A stretch of DNA of 64,000 bases from NCBI GenBank assembly GCA_963695975.1, contig CAVOIB010000009.1, positions 168,024-232,023 of the forward strand, given 5' to 3'. The notes beneath the pieces were generated by a model, which did not search any database, was not told the origin of the DNA, and saw only the letters and a list, made by a program, of their open reading frames with translations. Below are positions 27,792 to 36,515 of the stretch, in pieces. The position numbers and the translations under genes were made by a program. How positions within the stretch are numbered: the stretch's first letter is position 1; each line of letters starts with the position of its first letter. The DNA is from JBBQVZ01 sp963695975. GTDB taxonomy: Bacteria; Actinomycetota; UBA4738; HRBIN12.

Positions 27792-28673
27792 ATGGGTGAG
27801 ATCGTCGGCGCGGGGATCGTTGCGCACGTCCCGACCATCATGCTGCCGGAGAAGGTGCGCCTGGAGATCAACGACGGCGACGAGATCTCGCTCGTTCCCG
27901 GCCTGCGGCGGCTGCGGACAGACGTCCTCGACCGGTTGCAGGCCGACACGATCGTGGTCTTGGACACGCACTGGGAGTCCACGTTCGAGCACCTCATCAC
28001 GGCGCATGAGCGGCGTGAGGGGCGCTTCACGAGCCACGAGCTGCCTCGCGGGATGAGCGGGATCCCCTACGACATGCCCGGAGACCCCGAGTTGGCATTC
28101 GCGTTGCAGAAGCAGGCCGACGGGCGCGACGACACCTGGATCCTCGCGTGTGACGACCCGTACCTCCCGATCTTCTACGGCACGGTCAACATCTGGAGCC
28201 ACCTGAACAAGGGCGAGCGATGGGTGAGCGTCGCGATCAACCAGTGCGGGGAGACTGAGGACTTCCTGCTCCTGGGTGAGTTGCTCGCGAAGGCCGTCGC
28301 CGAGGTAGACCGCCGCGTCGTGGTCTTGGCGTCGGGTGGGATGACGCACCGGTTCTTCCCGTTCAAGGAGCTCCGCAAGCACGAGAGCTCGGCGGCGCCG
28401 CAGAACATCCTGCATCGCGAGTCCTACGAAGCCGACCAGCGCGTGCTCCGGATGTTCGAGGCCGGCGACCACCAGGGCGTGATCGCAGGGATGCCCGAGT
28501 ACAAGAAGGCGGCGCCCGAGGGGCACTTCGGTCATTACCTGATCATGGCCGGGTCGATCGGCGGCGCTCGCTGCCAGGCGCCCGGCGAACGGTTCAGCGA
28601 ATACGAGGCATCGGTGGGGACGGGGCAGGTGCACGTGTGGTTCGAACGCCCGGCAGACGGCTGGACGGGCTGA
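27792..28673 (+). CDS. Class III extradiol ring-cleavage dioxygenase, HpaD-like
   Basis: This 293-residue protein belongs to the LigB/DODA superfamily that cleaves catechols next to the hydroxyls using non-haem iron. Likely metal ligands are His in GIVAHVPTIML and in DTHWESTFEH, and a Glu toward the C-terminus; SGGMTHRFFPF and EGHFGHYLIMAGSIGG are typical of HpaD-type 3,4-dihydroxyphenylacetate 2,3-dioxygenases. A GAAAGGAG site precedes the ATG. Homoprotocatechuate is a plausible substrate, given the adjacent semialdehyde dehydrogenase and the aromatic-type decarboxylase in the operon. Other catechols are possible. Confidence 0.85.
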   Translation: MGEIVGAGIVAHVPTIMLPEKVRLEINDGDEISLVPGLRRLRTDVLDRLQADTIVVLDTHWESTFEHLITAHERREGRFTSHELPRGMSGIPYDMPGDPELAFALQKQADGRDDTWILACDDPYLPIFYGTVNIWSHLNKGERWVSVAINQCGETEDFLLLGELLAKAVAEVDRRVVVLASGGMTHRFFPFKELRKHESSAAPQNILHRESYEADQRVLRMFEAGDHQGVIAGMPEYKKAAPEGHFGHYLIMAGSIGGARCQAPGERFSEYEASVGTGQVHVWFERPADGWTG

Positions 28674-28713
28674 CACGAGGCGCATCGGCGCGCCGGAGGG
28701 AGGGAGACTCCAA

Positions 28714-30186
28714 GTGGACGATCAGACGCAGGACACCGGGTACGAACGTCTCGGTGGGAAGAAGTTGTCTCTGGTGGACGCTGTGGCACAGTCGGTCGGA
28801 TTCATCGGACCAGTGTTCAGCACAGCGTTCATCATCCCCGCGATCATCGGTGCGAATGCCGCGCTGAAGGGCGCAGGCGTAGCTGCGCCGCTCGCCGTTC
28901 TCGTGTCCGGCATCGGGGTCTTCGCATTGGGCTGGATCGTGGCGCAGTACGCCAAGAGGATCCATGCGGCAGGCTCGTTGTACGACTACGTATCGAACGG
29001 GTTGGGAACCACGATCGGAGCTGCAGCTGGTTGGCTGTACTACGGCGGCACCATCATCTTGACCACGGGACTCGGTGTGCTGATCGGCGGGTACGTCCAC
29101 GACATCCTGCTCCCGACGCTGGGCATCGACAGCGGACTCCTTCCGATCTGGCTCTGGGACGTGATCTGGGCCGGACTGCTGTTCGCGCTCATCTATTTCG
29201 GCGTGCAGATCTCCACCCGCGTACAGCTCACGCTCGCACTCATCTCGATGGTCGTGGTGGGGCTGTTCTTCATCAAGGTGATAGTCGATGTCGGGAGCGC
29301 GAACGATCTTGCTACGGCATTCAACCCCAACTCCTCCCCGGACGGTTGGTCGGGCGTGTTCTTCGGTGTCCTATATGGCGTACTCATCTTCGTCGGATTC
29401 GAGACCGCGGCGAACCTGGGCGAGGAAACGGCACACCCGAAGCGCGATATCCCTCGAGCGGTTCTGCTGTCGGTCGTGATCGTGTCGCTCTTCTATCTGG
29501 TCGGCAGTTACGCCACGGTTGCGGGATTCCATTTCAACCTCGACGAGATCTTCAAGGCGAACAGCCTTGGGCCAGTCCTGTTCATCCTGAGCGATCCTTC
29601 TGCATACGGATCGGAGCTCATCGCAAAGGTCATCGTCGTGGTTGTGCTCTTCGACATCATGGCGGTCGGAGTTGGGGCAGCCGTCGCTTCGACGCGAGGT
29701 GTGTTCGCCATGGCTCGGGATCGGCGCCTCCCGGCGCCTCTCGCATCCGTGTCCCCGCGGTACGGAACACCGATCGGCGCGATCGTGCTCCTGATCGTTA
29801 TCCAGTTGATACTGATCGTCGCGGACCAGGTATCGGACACGTTCCTTGCTCTGCCGGGCTTGCCACACTACTTCTCGATCTTCATCTGGTGCGCGACCTT
29901 CGGCGCGTTCGCCTTGGTCGTGGTCTACCTGCTCATGTCGATCGGCGCCCTCCGTGGGTTAGCCGATATCCCGAACAAGGTTGGTTTGTGGGTGACGGCG
30001 ATCGTCGGCATCGTGATCACATCGGCAGCGATCTTCGGATCGTTCTATAAGGTCACCAGTCCCACGTTGATCGCGCCGTGGGCAGCCGTCATCTGGGGAG
30101 TGCTTGGGCTCCTGTTCATGTTGGCGGTGAAGGGTCGGGAGCCCGCCAGCCAGGCACTCGGCGATCTCCACTCCGAGGCAGGGTAG
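28714..30186 (+). CDS. APC family amino acid permease
   Basis: This 490-residue membrane carrier has about twelve helices, with a first helix containing SVGFIGPVFSTAFIIP and TM3-like GSLYDYVSNGLGTTIGAAAGWLYYGG. GFETAANLGEET in the middle is a conserved APC segment. GTG start with a GGAGGGAGGGAG site. It follows the dioxygenase by 40 nt and precedes a PLP decarboxylase by 27 nt, so it probably imports the amino acid or amine that the operon degrades. Confidence 0.88.
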   Translation: MDDQTQDTGYERLGGKKLSLVDAVAQSVGFIGPVFSTAFIIPAIIGANAALKGAGVAAPLAVLVSGIGVFALGWIVAQYAKRIHAAGSLYDYVSNGLGTTIGAAAGWLYYGGTIILTTGLGVLIGGYVHDILLPTLGIDSGLLPIWLWDVIWAGLLFALIYFGVQISTRVQLTLALISMVVVGLFFIKVIVDVGSANDLATAFNPNSSPDGWSGVFFGVLYGVLIFVGFETAANLGEETAHPKRDIPRAVLLSVVIVSLFYLVGSYATVAGFHFNLDEIFKANSLGPVLFILSDPSAYGSELIAKVIVVVVLFDIMAVGVGAAVASTRGVFAMARDRRLPAPLASVSPRYGTPIGAIVLLIVIQLILIVADQVSDTFLALPGLPHYFSIFIWCATFGAFALVVVYLLMSIGALRGLADIPNKVGLWVTAIVGIVITSAAIFGSFYKVTSPTLIAPWAAVIWGVLGLLFMLAVKGREPASQALGDLHSEAG

Positions 30187-30201
30187 GAGGCTGACCAGGC
30201 T

Positions 30202-30214
30202 TACCATCACGATA
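30202..30214 (+). promoter_or_regulatory. Leaderless promoter inside the operon, upstream of the decarboxylase
   Basis: TACCAT at 30202-30207 lies 6 nt before the ATG at 30214, the spacing seen at other leaderless starts here. It could give the decarboxylase and MarR genes an internal promoter. Confidence 0.4.
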
Positions 30215-31638
30215 TGAACGAGGCCGAACGGCTGCTCCGGCTCGACGCGTCGCGCGAGGAGGTCCTCGCGCACGCGACGAAGCTGGTCGAAGAGGCATGG
30301 CGGAGCTTCGACCGCTACCGGGCCGAGGAGCCCGCGCTCGACGAGCGCGTGCGAGGGCTCCTCGCTGCCGGTCTTCCGGAAGCGCCCGCGTCGGTCCACG
30401 AGGCGCTGGACGACGCGGCGAGGATCTTGGACGAGTCGATCGCGCAACCCCGCCCGCGGTACTTCGCCTTCATCGGCTCGTCGGGACTCGAGATCGGGAC
30501 GATCGCGGATCTGCTGGCGCACACGTACGACATCAACCTGGCGGTCGATGCGCGCGCCGCCACCGAGATCGAGCGGCAGTCGGTCCGATGGGTGAGTGAG
30601 TTCGTAGGGTTCCCGGCGACGATCGGCGCGTTCACGAGCGGAGGCACGATCAGCAACATGACGGCGCTCGCTGCCGCCCGCGAGCAGGCGCTGCCAGCGT
30701 CTCGGACGAAGGGGCTCTCCGGCCAGCGAGTCGCGGTCTACTGCTCGGCCGAGGTCCACTACTCGATCACCCGAGCGGTGGAGCTCTTGGGTATCGGCTC
30801 GGACAACCTGCGGGACCTTCCGATCGACGCCGGCCGCCGGATGATCCCGGAGGCGCTGGCCGCCGCGATCGATCACGACGTCTCGAACGGGGTCGTCCCG
30901 GTGGCGGTGGTCGCGACGGGAGGAACGACACTCACCGGTGCGATCGACCCGATCGACCGGATCGCGGACGTGTGCGATGTGCGCAACGTCTGGCTCCACG
31001 TCGACGGGGCGTATGGCCTCCCGGCCGCATCCGTCCCGAGCCACCGGGCGTCGTTCGCCGGGCTCGAGCGAGCGGATTCGGTCTCGGTCGACGCGCACAA
31101 GTGGCTCTATCTCCCGAAGGCCTGCGGCGTGGTGCTCGTCCGCGAGCACGGCGCGCTCACCCGGGCGTTCGCGCACGAGGAGGGGTACCTCCCGCACCAG
31201 CAGCATGAGCTCCACGCCGTCGACATCACGCTCGAGTACTCCCGTCCCTTCCGGGCGCTCAAGCTCTGGCTTGCCTTCCGGGCACACGGTGCCCCGCAGT
31301 TCCGCGACGCTATCGCGCAGAACCTGCACGAAGCCGATCTGCTGCATGAGACCGCGCGGGAGGCTGACGACTTCCTGACGATGGGGGGGCGGCCGCAGCT
31401 CTCGATCGTGCCGATCCGCCATGCGCCCGCGGGCGTGACGGATCTCGACGCTCACAACGCGGCGCTCGCCAAGGCGATCCAGGCCGACGGCCGCGTGTAC
31501 CTGGCCTCGGCGCTGATCGACGGCGAAGTGTGGCTCCGGCCGTGCTTCGTGAACTTCCGGACGACGGAGAACGACGTGCTCGCCATCATGGATGTCGCTC
31601 GCGAGCTCGGCGACCGGATCGCGGCAGCAGCCTCGTGA
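30214..31638 (+). CDS. PLP-dependent group II amino acid decarboxylase
   Basis: This 474-residue protein belongs to the aromatic-L-amino-acid/glutamate decarboxylase family. The PLP lysine is in SVDAHKWLYLPK, the cofactor ring stacks on a His in AEVHYSI, and HVDGAYGLPAA holds the Asp that contacts the pyridine nitrogen; TSGGTISNMTAL binds the phosphate. Length and layout fit DOPA/tyrosine/tryptophan decarboxylases, but glutamate-type or other substrates are not excluded. In an operon with an APC carrier and a homoprotocatechuate-type dioxygenase, it may turn an aromatic amino acid into an amine. No amine oxidase is adjacent. Confidence 0.87.
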   Translation: MNEAERLLRLDASREEVLAHATKLVEEAWRSFDRYRAEEPALDERVRGLLAAGLPEAPASVHEALDDAARILDESIAQPRPRYFAFIGSSGLEIGTIADLLAHTYDINLAVDARAATEIERQSVRWVSEFVGFPATIGAFTSGGTISNMTALAAAREQALPASRTKGLSGQRVAVYCSAEVHYSITRAVELLGIGSDNLRDLPIDAGRRMIPEALAAAIDHDVSNGVVPVAVVATGGTTLTGAIDPIDRIADVCDVRNVWLHVDGAYGLPAASVPSHRASFAGLERADSVSVDAHKWLYLPKACGVVLVREHGALTRAFAHEEGYLPHQQHELHAVDITLEYSRPFRALKLWLAFRAHGAPQFRDAIAQNLHEADLLHETAREADDFLTMGGRPQLSIVPIRHAPAGVTDLDAHNAALAKAIQADGRVYLASALIDGEVWLRPCFVNFRTTENDVLAIMDVARELGDRIAAAAS

Positions 31639-32132
31639 GCGGCGATCTCCTGCCGGCCGAGCGCAAGGTCCTCGAGGCGCTCGGCGACCGTGATCTGGAC
31701 TTCGCTGCGATGTGGGCAGTCTCGAACCTGTTCCGGTCCTCCGCCGCGATCCGCCGGCACATGGAGGCGAACGTCCTGGCAGTGGACCGCCTGTCGTGGA
31801 CCGCATTCACCGGCCTGTGGGTGCTTTGGATCTGGGGCGAGATGGAGACGCGCGACTTCGCGCAGGCGGTGGGGATAAGCCGTCCCACGGCGACCGGGGT
31901 GGTGAGTACGTTGGAGGGACGTCGCTGGGTTCGGCGCCGCAAGGACTCCAGGGACGGCCGCATGGTGCTCGTGTCGCTGACGCCGAGCGGGAAACGGAAG
32001 ATCGAGCAGCTCTTCCCGCGCTTCAACGTCGAGGAGACTGCGGTGACGGCGCACCTCGATGATGCGCAGCGGGAATCGCTGGCGAGGCTTCTCCGATCGA
32101 TGTATCGAGCCGTCGAACGGAGCGACGACTAA
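31635..32132 (+). CDS. MarR family transcriptional regulator
   Basis: This 165-residue winged-helix regulator has the MarR core: WTAFTGLWVLWIWGEME, recognition helix region ISRPTATGVVSTLE and wing RRKDSRDGRMVLVSLT. GTG start at 31635 overlaps the decarboxylase stop (GTGA), so it is translationally coupled and probably regulates the same operon. MarR proteins bind short palindromes and release them when a small aromatic or amino-acid ligand binds. The palindrome at 26278-26310 is a likely target. Confidence 0.9.
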   Translation: MSGDLLPAERKVLEALGDRDLDFAAMWAVSNLFRSSAAIRRHMEANVLAVDRLSWTAFTGLWVLWIWGEMETRDFAQAVGISRPTATGVVSTLEGRRWVRRRKDSRDGRMVLVSLTPSGKRKIEQLFPRFNVEETAVTAHLDDAQRESLARLLRSMYRAVERSDD

Positions 32133-32145
32133 CCTTCGAGGCGCC

Positions 32146-32922
32146 ATGGGAGATGTGCAGCACGACTCGAGCGGCAACGCCGGTTCTTCGAGACGCTGAT
32201 CGCCGTCAGTCCGACCGCGATCGTCACCTGCGACGTCGATCTCATCGTGGCGTCGTGGAACCCGGCGGCGGAACGATTGTTCGGCTATGCGCCGGACGAG
32301 GCGATCGGTCGGCATATCAACCAGCTGGTCGCGAACGACCCGGACATCCTCCCTGAGGCTCTCGACGTGGATCGCGTCTATTTCGAGGGGCCGGTCGAGC
32401 TCGACACGAGAAGGACCCGCAAGGACGGCTCGCTCGTCGACGTCGCCGTCCGCGGGGCCCCCATCGTGATCGACGGCCAGGTGGTGGGCGCCTATGCCTT
32501 CTATGAGGACGTCGGGGATCTCGTTCGGCAGCGGCGGTTCGCTGAGTCGCTCGTCGAGATCAGTCCGGCGGCGATCGTGATGGTGGATCGGGGGTTCACT
32601 TGCCGCCCAACTCCGCGGCCGAGGGATCCCGGCCGACCTGGATATCCGCGTGGGCATGAACACGGGGCATTGCACGGTCGGCGTGTTCGGGAGCGAAGTC
32701 ATGCGTGCGTACAAGGCGGTCGGGTTCGCGGTGAACGTCGCAGCGCGCTTGCAGAGTGCCGGGGAGCCTGGGTCGATCCTGTGCGGCTTCAGGACGTGCG
32801 CGCTGATCAAGGATCGGGTTCACGCTCTCCCGCAGGAACCGCTCCAGGTCAAGGGGTCCTCGCGGCCGGTGGAGGCCTGGAACATCCTGGACCTGATCGG
32901 CGGAGAGAAGCACGAGACCTAG
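32146..32922 (+). pseudogene. PAS domain / class III cyclase fragment, frameshifted and internally deleted
   Basis: From about 32166 a PAS domain reads LERQRRFFETLIAVSPTAIV and then NPAAERLFGYAPDEAIGRHI. A second PAS begins (SLVEISPAAIVMVD) but after VDRGFT the frame changes to the last part of an adenylate/guanylate cyclase domain (RVGMNTGHCTVGVFGSEV, VNVAARLQSAGEPGSI). The cyclase metal-binding first half is missing, so the product cannot be active. The likely ATG at 32146 is one frame off, implying another indel near 32167. Decay or misassembly are both possible. Confidence 0.75.
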
Positions 32923-32940
32923 TCTGTTACGGACTAGGTC
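32916..32940. terminator. Bidirectional hairpin containing the stop codons of two convergent genes
   Basis: GACCTAGTC pairs perfectly with GACTAGGTC around a 7-nt loop. The TAG that ends the cyclase fragment lies in the left arm, and the TAG that ends the minus-strand P450 lies in the right arm. It should terminate transcription from both sides. Confidence 0.6.
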
Positions 32941-34181
32941 GGCGTGACGCGTACCGGCATCCGCTTGATGCCGTTCACGAAGTTCGACCGGATCCGTTCG
33001 ATCGGCCCGACGAGCTCGATGGAGTTCAAACGCGGGATCATCTCCTGGAACAGGATCTTCGTCTCCAGCCGTGCCAGGTGGGCGCCCAGACAGAAGTGCG
33101 GTCCGCCTGGTCCGAACGTCACGTGGTCGTTGGGCTTGCGCGTCACGTCGAAGCGATACGGATCCGGGAAGACCTCCTCGTCGCGGTTCGCGCTGATGTA
33201 CCAGGTGACCACCTTGTCGCCCTCCTTGATCAGCTGACCGCGGAGCTCGATGTCGCGGGTCGCCGTCCGCCGGAAGTGCATGACGGGCGACGCCCAGCGC
33301 AGCAGCTCCTCGGTCGCGGTGCCGATCAGCGAGGGGTCGTCCTTCAGCAGCTGGAGCTGATCGGGGTTCTGCATCAACGCGAGCATGCCGCTCGTGATCG
33401 TGTGCCGCGTCGTCTCGTTGCCGGCGATCATCAGCACGGCGAAGTAGTTGAGCAACTCGCGCTCGGTCAGCACACCTTCGCGCTCGGCAAGGGTGAGCGC
33501 GCTGATCACGTCGTCGGTGGGCTGCTCCAGGCGGTCGTCGCGCTGTCGACGCGCGTACTCGAACACCTCAAGCGCGGCGGGGGAGCGGAACTGCAGGTTC
33601 CTGTACTCCTCGGTGTCGTCCTTGTCGACCACGAGGCGAGACAGATCGGGGTCTTGGTTCGCGATCATCTGGTCGCCCCAGCTGATCAGCTTCGGTGCGT
33701 CGTCCTGCGGCACGGTGAAGATCGTGCAGAGGAACCGGATCGGCAGCTCGCGAGAGATCTCGGAGACGAAATCGAGTTCCTCATGTGCGAGCGCTTGATC
33801 GAGGACCCTGCGCGCCACGTCGCGGATGAAGTCCTCGTACACGGCCACGCCGCGGCCCGAGAACTTCTTCGAGCAGATCTTCCGGAGCTGCGTATGGCGC
33901 GGAGGATCGGTCTCGAGCATGGTCTTGCGGACCTCGAGCTGCTCGGAATCCAACTCCTCGAGCGCGACCGCGCCCTTCTCCGAGGAGAACGACGCCCAAT
34001 CCATGTGGACCTGCGTCAGGTCGTCGTGACGGGTGATCGCCCAGAACCCGTGATTGGGAGCCGGCTCCTGGTGCCAGGACACGGGGGCCTCGTGGCGGAG
34101 AAGATCGAACCACTCGAACGGGACACCTTCGACGTAGTTGTCGGGATTGACCAGATCGATCCCATCGGGCGTGCCGCTCAT
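32934..34181 (-). CDS. Cytochrome P450, CYP124/125-like
   Basis: This 415-residue P450 has the I-helix AGNETTRH with the acid/alcohol pair, the ExxR in EELLRW and the haem motif FGPGGPHFCLGAHLAR with the axial Cys. The C-terminal IRSNFVNGIKRMPV is characteristic of the actinobacterial CYP124/125/142 cluster that oxidises sterol or branched lipid side chains. It is the third gene of a minus-strand cluster after an SDR and a GS-like ligase. A GGGGGGAG site precedes the ATG. Electrons may come from the Rieske/reductase pair at 1.8-3.4 kb. Confidence 0.93.
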   Translation of the reverse strand: MSGTPDGIDLVNPDNYVEGVPFEWFDLLRHEAPVSWHQEPAPNHGFWAITRHDDLTQVHMDWASFSSEKGAVALEELDSEQLEVRKTMLETDPPRHTQLRKICSKKFSGRGVAVYEDFIRDVARRVLDQALAHEELDFVSEISRELPIRFLCTIFTVPQDDAPKLISWGDQMIANQDPDLSRLVVDKDDTEEYRNLQFRSPAALEVFEYARRQRDDRLEQPTDDVISALTLAEREGVLTERELLNYFAVLMIAGNETTRHTITSGMLALMQNPDQLQLLKDDPSLIGTATEELLRWASPVMHFRRTATRDIELRGQLIKEGDKVVTWYISANRDEEVFPDPYRFDVTRKPNDHVTFGPGGPHFCLGAHLARLETKILFQEMIPRLNSIELVGPIERIRSNFVNGIKRMPVRVTPT

Positions 34182-34228
34182 GCTCCCCCCCGGACTGCGT
34201 CGCGGATGGCGCCAGGCATTTTGCTACC

Positions 34229-34241
34229 GAACGACCGGGCG
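34229..34241 (-). promoter_or_regulatory. Putative shared operator motif upstream of the P450
   Basis: On the minus strand this reads CGCCCGGTCGTTC. Its first 12 bases are identical to 18049-18060 upstream of the aminopeptidase gene. It lies in the 73-nt gap between the GS-like gene and the P450. A common regulator is possible. Confidence 0.3.
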
Positions 34242-34254
34242 CGGCAAGGAGGGC

Positions 34255-35613
34255 TCAGATCACCTCGAAGTAGCGGCGGCGCTCCCATTCGCCGACGGCC
34301 TCAGGCGCGAGGAATCGCTCCCACTCCCATCGGCCTGCCTCGGCGTAGTGCGCGACGACGTTCTTGCCGAGCGTGCCAACGGCGAAGGTGCTGTCGCTGA
34401 ACCTCTGAACCGACTCCCCGAGCGTGGCGGGGAGCGGCGGCATCGGATCGTCGTAGGCGACGCCGACGAGCGGCTCACCGGGTTCCGCCGCGGTCCAGAT
34501 CCCCTCGCCGGCTGAGGCGAGCACCGCGGCGATCGCGAGGTACGGGTTCACATCGGCACCGGGCACCCGCCACTCCAGCCGAGTCGACTCCGGCGATTCC
34601 GTCAGGACGCGGCACGACACCATACGGCTGTCCCACCCCCAGCTCACGCCGTTGCCGCTGAACTCGCCGCTCGTCGTGCGCCGGTACGAGTTCACGGTCG
34701 GCGCGTAGAAGAGCATCACATCGGGCGCGCGCTGCAGGACGCCGCCCACGGCGTGGAGGAGTGTCGACGAGACGCCCTTCGGGCCTTCGGGGTCGTGGAA
34801 GACGTTCGTGCCGCTAGCGTTCACGAGCGACAGGTGCAGGTGACACGACGATCCGGTCGTGTCGGCGAACGGCCGGGCCATGAACGTGACGCTCATCGCG
34901 GCGGCGGCGGCCAGGTCGCGCATCGCAAGTTTGAACAGGATGTGGCGATCGGCCATCTCGAGCGCTCGCTGGAACTCCAGGTTGATCTCCCATTGCCCAA
35001 GGCCCCACTCCACCTGGCTCGTCCACAACCCGAGGTTCGATGCGGCAAGCGCGTCGCGGACCCCCGTGAAGAACGACTCGTATTGGTCGCCGGCCTGGAT
35101 CGTGTAGTCGGCGCGCGCGAGCGTCGTGGGCACGAGGCTCTCGTAGCCGTTGGATCGTCCGTCGTCATACGTGCCGCGGTATAAGCCGAATTCGAGCTCG
35201 GAGGCGACGTGCGGGGTGAACCCGGCGTTCACCAGGTGTTCGATCTGGCGTCGGAGGATCGTTCGCGGCGCGACGGGGGAGAGTTCATCACTCCCGATCT
35301 CGACGAAGTCGGCGACGCAGACCGCGGTCCGCTCGAGCCAGGCGGCCGGCCGGAGCGTCTCGAGGTCGGGCACCAGGCGGACGTCGTGCCAACCGGTGTG
35401 ATGGCCGGTGTACTCCTGCACCGGTCCGGGCCACTGATCCACGTCCCATCCGAGCACGCACGAGCTGAGCGGGACCCCTTCGTGGAGGAGTCGACGGAAG
35501 ATCTCGGGCGGGAAGCGCTTGCCGACGAGCCGGCCGGTTACGTCGGCAGACGTCACGATGACGGTGCGGAAGCCTTCGGCCTCTAGGTCGTCGGGGGTGA
35601 GGATCGGTGTCAT
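34255..35613 (-). CDS. Glutamine synthetase-like ligase (gamma-glutamyl-amine type), copy 1
   Basis: This 452-residue protein has the glutamine synthetase fold: an N-terminal beta-grasp part, then ASELEFGLY (metal-binding Glu), QWEINLEF, and SSCHLHLSL with the catalytic region, ending in NPYLAIAAVLASAGEG and EWERRRYFEVI. It lacks the adenylylation and other hallmarks of housekeeping GlnA and fits the PuuA/IpuC-type branch that joins glutamate to an amine at ATP cost. It starts 4 nt after the SDR stop. With the decarboxylase at 30 kb, amine activation is a reasonable but unproven role. Confidence 0.85.
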   Translation of the reverse strand: MTPILTPDDLEAEGFRTVIVTSADVTGRLVGKRFPPEIFRRLLHEGVPLSSCVLGWDVDQWPGPVQEYTGHHTGWHDVRLVPDLETLRPAAWLERTAVCVADFVEIGSDELSPVAPRTILRRQIEHLVNAGFTPHVASELEFGLYRGTYDDGRSNGYESLVPTTLARADYTIQAGDQYESFFTGVRDALAASNLGLWTSQVEWGLGQWEINLEFQRALEMADRHILFKLAMRDLAAAAAMSVTFMARPFADTTGSSCHLHLSLVNASGTNVFHDPEGPKGVSSTLLHAVGGVLQRAPDVMLFYAPTVNSYRRTTSGEFSGNGVSWGWDSRMVSCRVLTESPESTRLEWRVPGADVNPYLAIAAVLASAGEGIWTAAEPGEPLVGVAYDDPMPPLPATLGESVQRFSDSTFAVGTLGKNVVAHYAEAGRWEWERFLAPEAVGEWERRRYFEVI

Positions 35614-35617
35614 CGCG

Positions 35618-36409
35618 TCAGTCCGTTCGGAACGCGATAGAGGTGAGCTCGACTGCTAGTCCGCCGCCGTCGGCGACCAAGGTCGTGCCGGTCACGATCG
35701 ACGACTCGTCCGACGCGAGGAACAGGCAACACGCCGCGATCTCCTCGGCCGTCGCTGCGCGACGAAGCGGCACGTCTCGTGTGGTGAGGTCGTAGGCTTC
35801 CTGCCGGCTGATCCCCCGGGCGGCCGCTACGTCGTCCATGGCCTCGTCTCCCATCGGCGTGATCACCCAGCCCGGACACACGGCGTTCGCACGGATGCCC
35901 TGTGGGCCGTAGTCGACGGCGATCGCGCGGGCCAACGCGATCAGGCCGGCCTTCGAGGAGTCGTAGGCCGCCGACGCGGGCGCCGCGGCCATCCCGTTCA
36001 CGCTGGACACCAGGACGACCGATCCGGCACCGCGCGCGACCATCGTGGGGAGCGCGGCGCGCGCCAGCAGCATGGGTCCCGTCAGGTTCACGTCGAGCGT
36101 CGTTCGCCAGCGTTCTTCGTCCACGTCGCCCACGGCGCCGCCGAACCCGCCGCCCGCGTTCGCGACGACCACGTCGAGCGCCCCGAACGTCGAGACGGCG
36201 GCGGCGACCGCCTCCGACACGTGCGCGGGGTCGCTCGTGTCACCCGCCACGGCCACGCCGCCGACCTCGTCCGCGATCGCTTCGATCGGTCCAGGGCGCC
36301 GGCCGGTGACGACCACCTTCGCCCCCTCCGCGGCGAGCATCCGCGCGGTCGCGGCGCCGATCCCTGTGCCGCCGCCGCTGATGAGCGCAACCTTGTCTGT
36401 CAATCGCAT
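35618..36409 (-). CDS. Short-chain dehydrogenase/reductase (SDR)
   Basis: This 263-residue classical SDR has the cofactor motif SGGGTGIGAATARML, NAGGG, catalytic Ser-Tyr-Lys in VSSVNGMAAAPASAAYDSSK and a C-terminal GTTLVADGGGLA. It reduces or oxidises a carbonyl or hydroxyl with NAD(P)H. ATG at 36409 was chosen because GGAGG lies 5-8 nt upstream on the minus strand; a longer frame from 36433 lacks one. It leads the minus-strand cluster SDR, GS-like ligase, P450. Confidence 0.93.
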   Translation of the reverse strand: MRLTDKVALISGGGTGIGAATARMLAAEGAKVVVTGRRPGPIEAIADEVGGVAVAGDTSDPAHVSEAVAAAVSTFGALDVVVANAGGGFGGAVGDVDEERWRTTLDVNLTGPMLLARAALPTMVARGAGSVVLVSSVNGMAAAPASAAYDSSKAGLIALARAIAVDYGPQGIRANAVCPGWVITPMGDEAMDDVAAARGISRQEAYDLTTRDVPLRRAATAEEIAACCLFLASDESSIVTGTTLVADGGGLAVELTSIAFRTD

Positions 36410-36515
36410 GGGGCCTCCGTCCAGGTTCGGCATAGTCTGCCGTACCGCGACCGATCAGACGAGCCACTCGATCGGGGGCCGCAGGGAAGTCGGCAACAAC
36501 CGCACGGAGATGGAA

